Source of the DNA: Nitrospira sp.
GTDB taxonomy: Bacteria > Nitrospirota > Nitrospiria > Nitrospirales > Nitrospiraceae
Reading direction: 5' to 3'
NCBI GenBank assembly: GCA_018242725.1
Contig: JAFEBI010000015.1
Span: 1 to 64,000 of the forward strand
Length of the DNA stretch: 64,000 bases
This document shows positions 1 to 9,199 of the stretch, piece after piece (position 1 is the first letter of the stretch; each line of letters begins with the position of its first letter). A program made the position numbers and the translations under genes. The notes beneath the pieces are model-generated. The model was not told where the DNA came from, ran no database searches, and worked only from the letters and a program-made list of their open reading frames with translations.

Positions 1-115
1 CCCATGCTAAACCCGGAAGCGCCTTTTTTTCAAATGGATCTCCCACTCATTCCATCCTTGAACTCCCGGGCATGAGCTGAGTAGGATACAACTCAGAGGG
101 TTCACTGCATCAACG

Positions 116-727
116 ATGTCAGGACAGTCCCACCATCACAGGAGCTCTTTATCGATCAGTCTGTTGCTTCCTCTGATCGGTCTACTCACACTGTGTGGAT
201 TGTCAGCAAGTTGTACGTTTCCTCCCCAACCTCCCTTTCAACCACTCCCGAATGGTCCAGCCGTGAGTGAGCTACTTACACGCGCGCAAAGGGGCGAGGC
301 AGACGCCCAAAACCAGCTGGGCATCCATTATAGTGAAAGCCAAGGGCTTTCACAAAACTATCAGGAAGCAAAGTATTGGTTTAAAAAAGCGGCAGACCAA
401 GGCCATGCCGGCGCACAGGTCAATCTTGGCACACTCTACTCCTTAGGACAGGGAGCTCCGTTCAGCGACCCAATGGCGTTATTTTGGTTTCAGAAAGCGG
501 CGGAACAACGCAACGCGTTGGCCTTTGCTAAACTGGGCATGATGTACGAACGAGGACGCGGTGTCTCGCAAAATCTGGTTGAAGCCCACATGTGGTACAA
601 CCTCTCGGCTGCCTACGGTGAGAAAAGAGCCGCTGAGTCCCGCAATGCCGTGGCCAAACTCATGACAGCCGAACAAGTAGCGGAAGCTGAAGCACGAGCC
701 AAGAAGTGGACGCCAGCTCGGCGATAG
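116..727 (+). CDS. Sel1-repeat lipoprotein
   Basis: This 203-residue protein has a hydrophobic N-terminal segment (about residues 12-30) ending in LSASC, a lipobox with the lipidated Cys at 33. It is followed by Sel1-like repeats from about residue 50 to 180, with motifs such as AQNQLGIHYSESQG, AGAQVNLGTLYSLGQG and ALAFAKLGMMYERGRG. Sel1 repeats are alpha/alpha solenoids that scaffold protein complexes, so a periplasmic or envelope-bound adaptor role is inferred. It converges on the cytochrome c gene at 774. The partner is unknown. Confidence 0.85.
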   Translation: MSGQSHHHRSSLSISLLLPLIGLLTLCGLSASCTFPPQPPFQPLPNGPAVSELLTRAQRGEADAQNQLGIHYSESQGLSQNYQEAKYWFKKAADQGHAGAQVNLGTLYSLGQGAPFSDPMALFWFQKAAEQRNALAFAKLGMMYERGRGVSQNLVEAHMWYNLSAAYGEKRAAESRNAVAKLMTAEQVAEAEARAKKWTPARR

Positions 728-741
728 CCCCTTCATAGCTG

Positions 742-760
742 GCACATCGCGCCGATGTGC
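742..760. terminator. Hairpin between convergent genes
   Basis: GCACATCG (742-749) and CGATGTGC (753-760) form an 8-bp perfect inverted repeat in the gap between the Sel1 and cytochrome c stop codons. No T-run follows on either strand, so it may be a weak or Rho-assisted terminator. Confidence 0.35.
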
Positions 761-773
761 AGAACTCGACTGA

Positions 774-1169
774 TTAAAAAATTCCGGCTTGTTTCTGCAG
801 CCAACGGACGTATTTTACGATCTCCTCCACCTCCTCTGGCTTGACGGCGTCGATCTTTGGCATGTCGCCGAATTGCCAATGATGAGCCTTGACCCCGTTC
901 GCTGCCGCCCGCTGGAAAGCCACGTCCCCGTGATGGTTAGGCTCGTACACTTTGTGAAGAAACGTTGGGCCTTGGTTTGTTCCGACCCCGCCAACTCCGT
1001 GACATCGAGAACAATGTGTCGTGAACTTCTGCTCGCCCTCCCGAACTTCGGCCGGAGCGACAGAGCCGGTTCCCGATGTCTGTGGCTCCACACCACTCTG
1101 ACTGCACGCCGGGGCAACTCCGAGCATCAAGATGATGGAACTGAGTAAGGCAACTTGTGACGACCTCAT
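774..1169 (-). CDS. Monohaem c-type cytochrome lipoprotein
   Basis: This 131-residue class I cytochrome c has an N-terminal hydrophobic stretch ending in GVAPAC (Cys22), which reads as a lipobox. The haem-binding CSRCH lies at about 53-57 and a likely axial Met in GDMPKI near 103. The C-terminal helix, ending in EEIVKYVRWLQ, is typical of the family. The ATG at 1169 is preferred over one nine codons upstream because a GGTGGAG Shine-Dalgarno sequence precedes it. A periplasmic, membrane-tethered electron carrier is inferred; its redox partner is not in the window. Confidence 0.88.
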   Translation of the reverse strand: MRSSQVALLSSIILMLGVAPACSQSGVEPQTSGTGSVAPAEVREGEQKFTTHCSRCHGVGGVGTNQGPTFLHKVYEPNHHGDVAFQRAAANGVKAHHWQFGDMPKIDAVKPEEVEEIVKYVRWLQKQAGIF

Positions 1170-1204
1170 AGAGATTCTCCACCTGTTTTGACACAATTAT
1201 TCGT

Positions 1205-1903
1205 TTAAGATACCGCATAGGGAATTGGATCCACAACTCCCGCCTCAGCAAACCCTCGCCGTCGAATGAGACAGCTGTCACACCGTCCGCAGGCCACTGC
1301 GTCCGTGGGATCATAGCAACTGTGCGTGAGATGAAGTGGAGCATGGAGGTCCAGACCAAGCCGTATGATCTCGGCCTTGGTCATTTGCAACAGAGGTGCT
1401 CGAATTTCAAAGCGCCCTCCCATCATACCCAGCTTGGTTCCGAGCTGTAACGTTGTTTCCACGGCCTTGATGAACTCCGGACGGCAGTCAGGGTAACCAG
1501 AGTAGTCCATTACATTCGCCCCGAAATAGATTACTGAAGCGCCCACCACCTCTGCCTGTGCGGCTGCGATGGAGAGGAAAATTAAATTTCGGCATGGCAC
1601 ATAAGTCACCGGCACATCGCGGCCACGGTCAGAGTCACGCCGATCTTTGGGAACCGGGAAATCCCCAGTGAGAGCGGATCCGCCGATTGACTGCAAATCA
1701 ACAGGCACCACCAGGTGATGTTCTGCCTTCAGCGCACAAGCCACCTGCTTCGCACGCTCAATCTCCACGGCATGACGCTGTTGGTAGGCAAGAGTCAACA
1801 GATACAACTCATAGCCAGCTTGTCGGGCAACAGCGGCCGTGACGGTGGAATCCAGACCACCACTGGCAAGGACAACAGCTCGTTTCAGAAGCTGCCTAGT
1901 CAT
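1205..1903 (-). CDS. queC: 7-cyano-7-deazaguanine synthase QueC
   Basis: QueC converts 7-carboxy-7-deazaguanine, ammonia and ATP to preQ0, the precursor of queuosine in tRNA. The 232-residue protein has the ATP-pyrophosphatase P-loop SGGLDST near residue 14 and the C-terminal zinc site made by HSCYDP plus CGRCDSC. Its length is normal for the family. It sits between a cytochrome gene and a DksA-like gene on the same strand, and no other queuosine gene is adjacent. Confidence 0.95.
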   Translation of the reverse strand: MTRQLLKRAVVLASGGLDSTVTAAVARQAGYELYLLTLAYQQRHAVEIERAKQVACALKAEHHLVVPVDLQSIGGSALTGDFPVPKDRRDSDRGRDVPVTYVPCRNLIFLSIAAAQAEVVGASVIYFGANVMDYSGYPDCRPEFIKAVETTLQLGTKLGMMGGRFEIRAPLLQMTKAEIIRLGLDLHAPLHLTHSCYDPTDAVACGRCDSCLIRRRGFAEAGVVDPIPYAVS

Positions 1904-1951
1904 AGGCAGAACATGTTGCGGTAGGATGCTGTAGGAATCAGAACTGGAAAC

Positions 1952-2512
1952 CTAATCGCGATCTTCTTCTCGTTCGATTTTCTCCAGCAACTCGGCGCGT
2001 GATTGGCACTCAACACACAGTTTGGCAAAGGGCACCGCTTGGAGCCGCCTCTCGCTGATCTCGATGCCACACTCCGCGCAAATTCCATAGGTTCCCTCGT
2101 GCAGACGCGTGAGGGCTTCATCAATCGACTGCCGACGGCGATTGCGCATCTCCATCAAGGAAATACCCAGCTCACGCTCAAGATCCATCAGAGCCTGGTC
2201 TCCGACATCACGTGCCGACTCCAGGCGTCGCTGCTGATCTTCAGTCAACGATTGCCCCAGGCTCCCTTCGATCTCCTTGATAATTTCTTGGCGCTTCCCA
2301 AGCAGCATTTTGTGAAGCACTTCCTGTCGCTGTTCCCGAGCTTCTCGCTCTTTTGCGGTTTCTTTCGGTCGCACAGGTCCCTCTTCGCCCTCGACCGATG
2401 GTTTTGCTGTAGCCGCCATACTCACCGCCGTCGGTTGAAGTTTCTTGGTGATCGGCTCAACCGACTTCGGATTCAGCTCGCCTTTTTTCTTCACCTGCCC
2501 CTTCGTCACCAT
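1952..2512 (-). CDS. DksA/TraR-family zinc-finger protein
   Basis: The 186-residue protein ends in a DksA/TraR C4 zinc finger (C145-x2-C148 and C166-x2-C169, in CAECG and CVECQ). A helical coiled-coil region spans about 55-135 and the first 50 residues are a charged low-complexity extension. DksA proteins enter the RNA polymerase secondary channel and modulate transcription with ppGpp. Whether this one does so, or is a general TraR-type C4 protein, cannot be told from sequence. It lies 48 bp upstream of queC. Confidence 0.85.
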   Translation of the reverse strand: MVTKGQVKKKGELNPKSVEPITKKLQPTAVSMAATAKPSVEGEEGPVRPKETAKEREAREQRQEVLHKMLLGKRQEIIKEIEGSLGQSLTEDQQRRLESARDVGDQALMDLERELGISLMEMRNRRRQSIDEALTRLHEGTYGICAECGIEISERRLQAVPFAKLCVECQSRAELLEKIEREEDRD

Positions 2513-2632
2513 AGTGCTGCATGCTCCGCAATTAGATCGTTTGGAAGGCTAAAATCTGGCTTCTCGTTCATGGCCCACGGTCCCGCTACAAACAGCGATC
2601 GAAAGAAACTTCCCGTTCCATCTCATCCTTCT

Positions 2633-3157
2633 TCACGGATAGATGATGGTTGAATGAACGTCGTACCCACTGAGTTTCTCACGTCCATTCAAGCTCTTTA
2701 GCTCAATCAAGAAATCAAGCCCGACAATAGTTCCTCCCAGCTGCCGGACAAGATTCACCGTCGCTTCCGCTGTCCCTCCAGTCGCCAGGAGATCGTCGAC
2801 GATCAACACATGTTCTCCGAGCTCGACCGCGTCACGGTGTACGGCTAGACTGCTGTTGCCATACTCAAGATTATACTTGACCTCATAACAATCAGCCGGA
2901 AGTTTGCCAGGTTTACGAACAGGAACGAATCCGGCTCCAAGCCTTGCCGCAAGAATACCGCCAAAGATAAACCCCCGAGACTCAATACCGACGACCTTCC
3001 GGATCCCTCGGTCTTGATACCGCGCCGTCAATTGATCGGACAGACTTCGAATAGCTGCGGGATGCTTCAACAAGGTCGTGATGTCATAGAAGAGGATACC
3101 GGGCTTTGGAAAGTCCGGCACTTCGCGGATAAGCGCTTGATAGTTGACAGTGGTCAC
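2633..3157 (-). CDS. apt: Adenine phosphoribosyltransferase
   Basis: Apt salvages adenine to AMP using PRPP. The 174-residue protein begins with the family's [14 protein letters not shown] segment, and the PRPP-binding loop [13 protein letters not shown] is near residue 120. The stop codon of the sigma factor gene upstream is only about 5 bp from the start, so the two are probably co-transcribed. Confidence 0.95.
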   Translation of the reverse strand: MTTVNYQALIREVPDFPKPGILFYDITTLLKHPAAIRSLSDQLTARYQDRGIRKVVGIESRGFIFGGILAARLGAGFVPVRKPGKLPADCYEVKYNLEYGNSSLAVHRDAVELGEHVLIVDDLLATGGTAEATVNLVRQLGGTIVGLDFLIELKSLNGREKLSGYDVHSTIIYP

Positions 3158-3162
3158 GGAGT

Positions 3163-4116
3163 CTAGAGCAGATCTGCCTGTGTCATGGTTTTTCGCTCAA
3201 TGGTGTGACGAAGACGAGCAAGCGCGGCCATCTCGATCTGACGAACACGCTCTCGAGTCAACGACATGGTCCGTCCGATCTCTTCCAACGTCTTCGCTTC
3301 CCCTCCATCAAGCCCGAACCTCGACACAATAACAGTTTGCTCTTTTTCTGGCAACTCCCTCACCCAGGCCATCAGTTCCGCTCGGCGCCGAACCCCATCG
3401 GCGGTTTCGTCTGGGGACAACCCCGTCGGATCCTCGATCACATCACGGAGAAACGTATCCGTGCGATCATTGAGCGGGCTATCGAGTGAACAGGTCGTGC
3501 GGACCAGCTGCTTCAGATCCAAGACTTCTTCTTCCGATGTTTTCATCTTGAGCGCAACTTCCGCGGCTCTCGGCTCACGCCCGAGGGCCTGTACCAATTG
3601 CTCGGTGCGATTCAAATAACGATTCAGCCGTTCCACCACATGGACAGGGAGTCGAACCAGTTTCCCTTGATTGATAATCGCACGTTCAATGTACTGCCTG
3701 ATCCACCAAGACGCATAGGTGCTGAATCGAAACCCCCGCTTATAATTGAATTTTTCGACTGCTTTAATCAGGCCGAGATTTCCTTCTTCGACGATATCGG
3801 AAAAGGGAAATCCACGATGCATATACCGCTTTCCGATGCTGATCACCAGGCGCAGATTTGATTCGATCATGTGTTGGCGAGCGCGCTCATCGCCGGCCAT
3901 GACGCGTTTCCCAAGTTGCTGCTCTTCTTTGAATGTCAGCAATGTCGATCGACGGACTTCGCGCAAATAGCTCTTGAGCGTATCAAGGCCTTCGGCTCGA
4001 CCTGTTTCACGCTCACTCTCCTCGGGAAAGTTTCCTGGCTCGGACGCACCCGCCTCATCCTCCAGATGTCTTCGCGCCTCACTCGCCTCGGATTCCTCGT
4101 TATGTTGCCGACTCAT
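3163..4116 (-). CDS. Group 2 sigma-70 factor (RpoS/RpoD-like)
   Basis: This 317-residue sigma factor lacks the long region 1.1 of a primary RpoD and has an acidic N-terminus instead. Region 1.2 (SYLREVRRS), region 2 ([42 protein letters not shown]), region 3 and region 4 ([28 protein letters not shown]) are all present. The ATG at 4116 has GAGGAA just upstream; an in-frame start 25 codons earlier would overlap acyP. The protein fits an alternative sigma factor for stress or stationary phase. It is co-directional with acyP upstream and apt downstream. Confidence 0.9.
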   Translation of the reverse strand: MSRQHNEESEASEARRHLEDEAGASEPGNFPEESERETGRAEGLDTLKSYLREVRRSTLLTFKEEQQLGKRVMAGDERARQHMIESNLRLVISIGKRYMHRGFPFSDIVEEGNLGLIKAVEKFNYKRGFRFSTYASWWIRQYIERAIINQGKLVRLPVHVVERLNRYLNRTEQLVQALGREPRAAEVALKMKTSEEEVLDLKQLVRTTCSLDSPLNDRTDTFLRDVIEDPTGLSPDETADGVRRRAELMAWVRELPEKEQTVIVSRFGLDGGEAKTLEEIGRTMSLTRERVRQIEMAALARLRHTIERKTMTQADLL

Positions 4117-4132
4117 AATTCCTCGGTAAGTC

Positions 4133-4429
4133 CTAGTGCCAAATTTCAAATACGGAATACCGCCCGGTCGCTGCCCCCCACTCCGTCTCAACTTTTATAA
4201 CCCGAGCTGCAGAAGGACCGATCCGCAGTCGATGCTCAAGCGCTTCGATCACAGCCCTTTGGCCCTCAACTTCGAGTTCGACTCGACCATCGGGGAGATT
4301 ACGCACGCCCCCAAGCAATCTAAGATCCAAGGCGACGTGTGCTGCAAAGGCACGAAACCCCACCCCTTGCACGCGACCGTGCACAAGAATACGGGCCCGC
4401 ACCGACAACTCATCGGCGGGTTGAGTCAT
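4133..4429 (-). CDS. acyP: Acylphosphatase
   Basis: This 98-residue protein has the acylphosphatase signature [13 protein letters not shown], with the catalytic Arg in the phosphate-binding loop, and a [17 protein letters not shown] strand carrying the catalytic Asn. The enzyme hydrolyses acyl phosphates such as acetyl phosphate and carbamoyl phosphate. It is first in a tight minus-strand set, ending 16 bp before the sigma factor start. Confidence 0.93.
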   Translation of the reverse strand: MTQPADELSVRARILVHGRVQGVGFRAFAAHVALDLRLLGGVRNLPDGRVELEVEGQRAVIEALEHRLRIGPSAARVIKVETEWGAATGRYSVFEIWH

Positions 4430-4868
<439 letters not shown>

Positions 4869-4903
4869 ACAAGACCAAGCAGCCAACCGAAGGTGTGATT
4901 GTC

Positions 4904-6007
4904 TTACAAGAGAGGGGTAAAAGGCAACCCATGCGATTCCGCCACACCAGCATGCGTCACTTTCCCCTCTTTCAAGTTGACTCCTTTAGCCAAACCAGGG
5001 TCGGAGCGAATCGCTCGCTCTATCCCCTCGGAGGCAAGGTGCATCAGATACGGCATGGTCGCATTGGTCAGAGCATAGGTGGATGTGCGGGGAACAATTC
5101 CGGGCATGTTGGCCACACAATAGTGGATCACCCCCTCTACCAGATACACCGGATCAGAATGGGTCGTTGGTCGAGTTGTCTCAACACACCCCCCCTGATC
5201 GACTGAGACATCGACGATTACGGAACCTGGTTTCATCTGTGAGACCAGTGCGCGAGACACCAATTTGGGTGCCTTAGCACCTGGAACAAGCACCGCGCCA
5301 ATCACCAGATCCGCCACGCAGACGGCTTCTTCGATGGCGGCGGCACTCGCCGCACGGGTGACAATGCGCCCGTGATACTGATCATCAAGGACACGCAACC
5401 GTTCAATATCGAGATTGATCACCGTGACCTGTGCTCCTAACCCCACCGCCATACGAACGGCAGATGCTCCGACCACTCCGGCTCCTAACACCACTACCCG
5501 ACCAGGCTCCACACCTGGAACTCCTCCCAATAGTACTCCGCGTCCTCCATGTGTTTTCTCAAGATACTGAGCGCCGATCTGAATCGACATTCGACCCGCG
5601 ATCTCACTCATCGGCCGGAGCATGGGAAGACTCCCATCTTTAGCCTCGGTCGTTTCATAAGCAATAGCCGTGATCTTGCGATTGAGAAGCTCTTTGGCGA
5701 CATCCGGGACGGCAGCAAGATGCAAATACGTAAACAAACCCTGACCGGGACGGAATAGTGCACATTCTGGAAGCGTCGGCTCCTTGACCTTCAGAATCAG
5801 CTCCGACTTTTCGAACACCTCAACCTTTGAGCCAACAATCGTAGCGCCGGCCTTGCGGTATTCCTCATCAGGAAACCCACTACCCACACCGGCTGACGCT
5901 TCGACCCAAACGTCGTGTCCTTTCCGGCGTAAACTCTCAGCACCATCTGGTGTGAGACTGACCCGATACTCATGATCTTTGATTTCCTTTGGAATGCCGA
6001 TCACCAT
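4904..6007 (-). CDS. ald: Alanine dehydrogenase
   Basis: Ald interconverts alanine with pyruvate and ammonia using NAD. The 367-residue protein starts with [20 protein letters not shown], typical of the family. It has the substrate-site segment LFTYLHLA and an NAD-binding Rossmann loop [17 protein letters not shown] in the middle. The ATG at 6007 is chosen over a start 14 codons upstream because it matches the family N-terminus and is preceded by a purine-rich GGGGAAGGGAAG. It is a single gene, divergent from the ferredoxin operon. Confidence 0.95.
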   Translation of the reverse strand: MVIGIPKEIKDHEYRVSLTPDGAESLRRKGHDVWVEASAGVGSGFPDEEYRKAGATIVGSKVEVFEKSELILKVKEPTLPECALFRPGQGLFTYLHLAAVPDVAKELLNRKITAIAYETTEAKDGSLPMLRPMSEIAGRMSIQIGAQYLEKTHGGRGVLLGGVPGVEPGRVVVLGAGVVGASAVRMAVGLGAQVTVINLDIERLRVLDDQYHGRIVTRAASAAAIEEAVCVADLVIGAVLVPGAKAPKLVSRALVSQMKPGSVIVDVSVDQGGCVETTRPTTHSDPVYLVEGVIHYCVANMPGIVPRTSTYALTNATMPYLMHLASEGIERAIRSDPGLAKGVNLKEGKVTHAGVAESHGLPFTPLL

Positions 6008-6191
6008 ACTGACTTCCCTTCCCCTCCCCTCGGCTAGGCCCCGCGACATCTATTTCAAGCATTATACCTCAGACCGCTACATCTCGGTCGGAACTCAGGT
6101 GCTGTTTTTGAAATCCTCCCGACCCATGGACCATGGACAGTCCGGAAAGTCATGTTGTAAGATGCGCCGTCGACGTAGTCAGGAGGTAGAA

Positions 6192-6575
6192 ATGAATGCC
6201 TGGAATCACTCGTGTCAGGCCTGTGGCTTCCCTAGTAGTCCGCTGACCAAATTGTCGCTGGGAAAAGATTTTTTTGGCCGCCCCTATGATCGTTTATCGC
6301 CGTCGTCGGATCAAAACCCACGGTGGTACTGCACATCCTGTTCCTTGCATAAACACTTCCAGCGGGATTTTCGTGACATTCTTGCCGAATTCGATAAATT
6401 GCGATCTGGGTTCGCTTCTGAACTGTCCAAGGCTGACGAATTTCGACGAGCCTCGTTGCGATTACATGAAATCATGACGATTCTGAACACGCCCCAGCAG
6501 ACATCTACGCTCCTCAACAACCGCGACGTCACGGTCCTGATGGAGCGACTCAACACTTTGACGATGCCCGTGTAG
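6192..6575 (+). CDS. Unknown protein with two CxxC pairs
   Basis: I do not recognise this 127-residue protein. It has C8-x2-C11 (CQAC) and C47-x2-C50 (CTSC), a spacing suited to a zinc ribbon or metal site, followed by a helical C-terminal half. A strong AGGAGGT sequence ends five bases before the ATG at 6192, which rules out the longer upstream reading that overlaps ald. It is the first gene of the ferredoxin operon, with the next start 12 bp on. Confidence 0.75.
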   Translation: MNAWNHSCQACGFPSSPLTKLSLGKDFFGRPYDRLSPSSDQNPRWYCTSCSLHKHFQRDFRDILAEFDKLRSGFASELSKADEFRRASLRLHEIMTILNTPQQTSTLLNNRDVTVLMERLNTLTMPV

Positions 6576-6586
6576 CGATCACGTCT

Positions 6587-6940
6587 ATGCCACCATTTCA
6601 GCGACATATTTTCGTGTGTACCAACCAGCGTCCTAAGGATGATCCTCGAGGTTGTTGCGCCAATTTAGGCTCTGAGAAGCTTCACGCCCACTTCAAGAAC
6701 GAAGCCAAGCGACTTAATCTGAAAGGTGTCGTCCGGGCCAACAAAGCAGGCTGCCTGGATCATTGTGAACTCGGTCCGAGTGTGGTGATCTACCCTGAAG
6801 GCGTCTGGTATTGGATCGGATCAGAAGCTGATGTGACTGAGATCATGGAACGCCATGTTTTAGGAGGGGAGATCGTGACTCGTTTGCTCATGCCCGACCA
6901 TCCGGTTCCTGATCGGCTCATTCCGCTCACACAACCGTAG
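6587..6940 (+). CDS. Thioredoxin-like [2Fe-2S] ferredoxin
   Basis: This 117-residue protein matches the thioredoxin-fold [2Fe-2S] ferredoxins found as NuoE-like domains and stand-alone carriers. The cluster ligands are C11 (FVCTNQRP), C23 or C24 (RGCC), C56 and C60 (GCLDHC), followed by the family's ELGPSVVIYPEGVWY. It is a soluble one-electron carrier. It is second in a four-gene operon that also encodes a bacterial-type ferredoxin. The electron donor is not known. Confidence 0.88.
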   Translation: MPPFQRHIFVCTNQRPKDDPRGCCANLGSEKLHAHFKNEAKRLNLKGVVRANKAGCLDHCELGPSVVIYPEGVWYWIGSEADVTEIMERHVLGGEIVTRLLMPDHPVPDRLIPLTQP

Positions 6941-6958
6941 ACGGTCCCCTTCATCTCT

Positions 6959-7372
6959 ATGCCCACTGAAGACAAATGGAAGGCCAACATGGAAAAAGTG
7001 GCCTTCGCTCAACAGTTTCCTGGATTGCTCCGGAACTGGAGTGACTGCGCGGGGAAGACGATCCGATCCGTCGTTCCCTTGACTGGCAAGCCAGGCGCCG
7101 CCGTCGTCGTCTTTACTGACGAGTCCTTCACAATCGTTCCACCGCTTGCCCCTGAACCCTGGGCCATCGGACAAGCCCTCGTCGACGCACGCACACAACT
7201 GGAACCGGCACACCAAGCAGCCTATACGGAGTATGATCGTTTGGCAAAGAAGGACAAGGACGCATTGCGAAGCGCCAGACTCGAAAAAATCATCGGTGCG
7301 ATTCACAACAATATGGAGCAGATTCCTGAGCTGAAAGATCGCCTGAGGGCGCTCGTCAAGGAATGGACGTGA
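6959..7372 (+). CDS. Conserved unknown protein in ferredoxin operon
   Basis: I do not recognise this 137-residue soluble protein. It has one Cys (about 30, in WSDCAG), a beta-rich first half with KPGAAVVVFTDESFTIVPP, and a charged helical second half. It starts 18 bp after the [2Fe-2S] ferredoxin gene and overlaps the next ferredoxin gene by 10 bp, so all are probably translated from one transcript. Confidence 0.75.
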   Translation: MPTEDKWKANMEKVAFAQQFPGLLRNWSDCAGKTIRSVVPLTGKPGAAVVVFTDESFTIVPPLAPEPWAIGQALVDARTQLEPAHQAAYTEYDRLAKKDKDALRSARLEKIIGAIHNNMEQIPELKDRLRALVKEWT

Positions 7373-7671
7373 GCAGTCTACCCAACAAGAATATGTTCGA
7401 GATCTTCTCGCAAGGTCTCTTTGAAGGAGTGAAACCCATGTTGGTCATCCGTGATCATCTCGTCCGCCATCCGGACCGCTGTACCCACCAAGCCGTGTGT
7501 GTTCCTATCTGTCCAACCAGCGCCTGGCTCTCCACCCCTCCCTACAAGTTCGACCCCTCACGCTGCCTTGAAAGCTGTCGGCTCTGCTTGGACGCCTGTC
7601 CCTCTCAGGCGATTTATGCCGTCTTTAGAAAAGGCGACAAATTGTTGGAGCCGCAGAAGAAGACAGGGTAA
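7363..7671 (+). CDS. Bacterial-type ferredoxin with seven cysteines
   Basis: This 102-residue protein has two cluster motifs: C40-x5-C46-x3-C50-P and C68-x3-C72-x2-C75-x3-C79-P. A standard 2[4Fe-4S] ferredoxin has eight Cys; here the second Cys of the first motif is Gln43. That pattern is compatible with a [3Fe-4S] site plus a [4Fe-4S] site, or with only one cluster. It overlaps the preceding gene by 10 bp and closes the operon. A low-potential electron carrier role is inferred. Confidence 0.82.
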   Translation: MDVSSLPNKNMFEIFSQGLFEGVKPMLVIRDHLVRHPDRCTHQAVCVPICPTSAWLSTPPYKFDPSRCLESCRLCLDACPSQAIYAVFRKGDKLLEPQKKTG

Positions 7672-7829
7672 AGCAGATTCGGCTCGGGCTTGCATCGCGA
7701 TCATCCGGAACGAGACCCAGGAGGTAGGAAGGAACCGCCAGTATACCGGTTACCAAAACCATTCCGGTCGTTCCGCTGACAGCAGAACAACGCACCAAGG
7801 TCGTGCAACGTCTGGCTGCACTTGAGCAC

Positions 7830-8900
7830 TCACATAATCTGTTTACGCAGATGCCCCCAATACGCGGTCCCAGCGTATCCGCAGGCACCAGTACCAGTGG
7901 TCATGGCCATAATTTGATAGACCTTGCTGCGAGGGATTTTTATCTTCACGGTGTGGTTCAAAAGGTCCGGAGAATTCATGACGAGTTTAAGCGATTCTCC
8001 GGCGGAAAGGATCGGCCACATACAGGCTAACCGTAACCGTGTTTCATGGCGCGGTATCGCCATCGTATAGGCCCAGCCCTGATCGAGATGCTCTACCGCC
8101 ATGCGAATCAACTTGTTGAGGACAGGCCGCAATCGAGGCAAACACTTCTGAGCGAGTAAGTCCTGCGGCGTGATTCCAACTTCGGTCAGCATCGTTTCAG
8201 GAATATAGCATCGACCCTTCTGAAGATCATGGGCGATATCTTTGACGATGTTCGTCAACTGCAGCCCCTTCCCAAATCGCACCCCTTGCTCAGACATCTG
8301 TTGCACATCCCAGTCGGCAAGGGCCTTGCGATGGGCGCACATCAACACCGTCCAAAATTCACCGACACAACCGGCCACTGAGTAGGTGTAGCGGTCGAGG
8401 TCATCAATGGTCTTGAGCGCCGTCAGTTCGCCGGGATCGGCACCTGGAAAGGCATTCAGGTCCATTTCCATTCCCTGCGTCAGCGTGACCATCACACGCC
8501 GAATCCGATGTTGATCGTCCGATGAACAGACCTGAAATATTTGAAAACACTCATCCAACCGTTCCAGCAGAATCCGTTCCGCTGAATCTTGTTGCACCGA
8601 CCCAACGGCCTGTTGAATAGACCGGATCTGTCCCCAGTCGAGCTGCTCGCCGACAAACTGCTCCCTGAGGCGGTGAAGAAACCCGAGCCGACGCGGTCGA
8701 TCGATAAGTTCGGTATCGGCAATCGTATCGGCCGCCCGAGCAAAGAGGTATGCCAATCCCACTTGATCACGCACGTTGGCGGGCACCACTACCAGAGTGG
8801 TGTAAAACAGACGGGAAACCTGCTTGAGAAGGTCTCGGAGCAAAGTGACTTTGTCAGATGATTTGATGGATGAGATATGGCCTAAAGCAAACGGCATCAC
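7830..8900 (-). CDS. Squalene/phytoene synthase family protein
   Basis: This 356-residue prenyl transferase has both Asp-rich motifs of the family, DTIAD at 58-62 and DIAHD at 221-225 (in TNIVKDIAHDLQKGRCYIP). Such enzymes join two prenyl diphosphates head to head; in hopanoid makers they are HpnC or HpnD. No hopanoid cyclase or second synthase is in the window, so the exact product is open. Two ATG codons are adjacent at the start. Confidence 0.88.
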   Translation of the reverse strand: MMPFALGHISSIKSSDKVTLLRDLLKQVSRLFYTTLVVVPANVRDQVGLAYLFARAADTIADTELIDRPRRLGFLHRLREQFVGEQLDWGQIRSIQQAVGSVQQDSAERILLERLDECFQIFQVCSSDDQHRIRRVMVTLTQGMEMDLNAFPGADPGELTALKTIDDLDRYTYSVAGCVGEFWTVLMCAHRKALADWDVQQMSEQGVRFGKGLQLTNIVKDIAHDLQKGRCYIPETMLTEVGITPQDLLAQKCLPRLRPVLNKLIRMAVEHLDQGWAYTMAIPRHETRLRLACMWPILSAGESLKLVMNSPDLLNHTVKIKIPRSKVYQIMAMTTGTGACGYAGTAYWGHLRKQIM

Positions 8901-9124
8901 GCAACTTCGATCATCGTTTTCGTGCCTTCATCTCGTTCCCCCTCATAGACCGACGAAACGCCTTCCAGAGGGACGGCATGAGAACTTTCTAACAGGAACG
9001 AGAGGAGGCGGTCAACTTTACTCAGTACTTTCAGCGACTTCGAACACCTTGACTTTCCAGAACGCGTTCTTATTTGTTGAAGGTAACAGCTTCTGAATGC
9101 TGCAACTCTATCAAGGAGTTTGTG

Positions 9125-9130
9125 TATAAT
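9125..9130 (+). promoter_or_regulatory. -10 box TATAAT upstream of htpX
   Basis: A perfect TATAAT lies in the context TGTGTATAATG, about 70 bp before the htpX start. The -35 region near 9101-9106 (TGCAAC) is poor. The remaining sequence between 8901 and 9199 holds no other gene I can support. Confidence 0.5.
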
Positions 9131-9199
9131 GTCGGCTGTTCCATCTTCGGTCTTTGAGATGAATGCGTAGGCGAAAGCTTATCGCGAAGGAGGATGTTT

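Noticed and set aside
7803-8030. Plus-strand frame opposite the 3' end of the squalene synthase gene
   Set aside because: Most of it is antisense to a family-conserved tail; only the part before 7850 looks odd, and that is listed as a weak finding.
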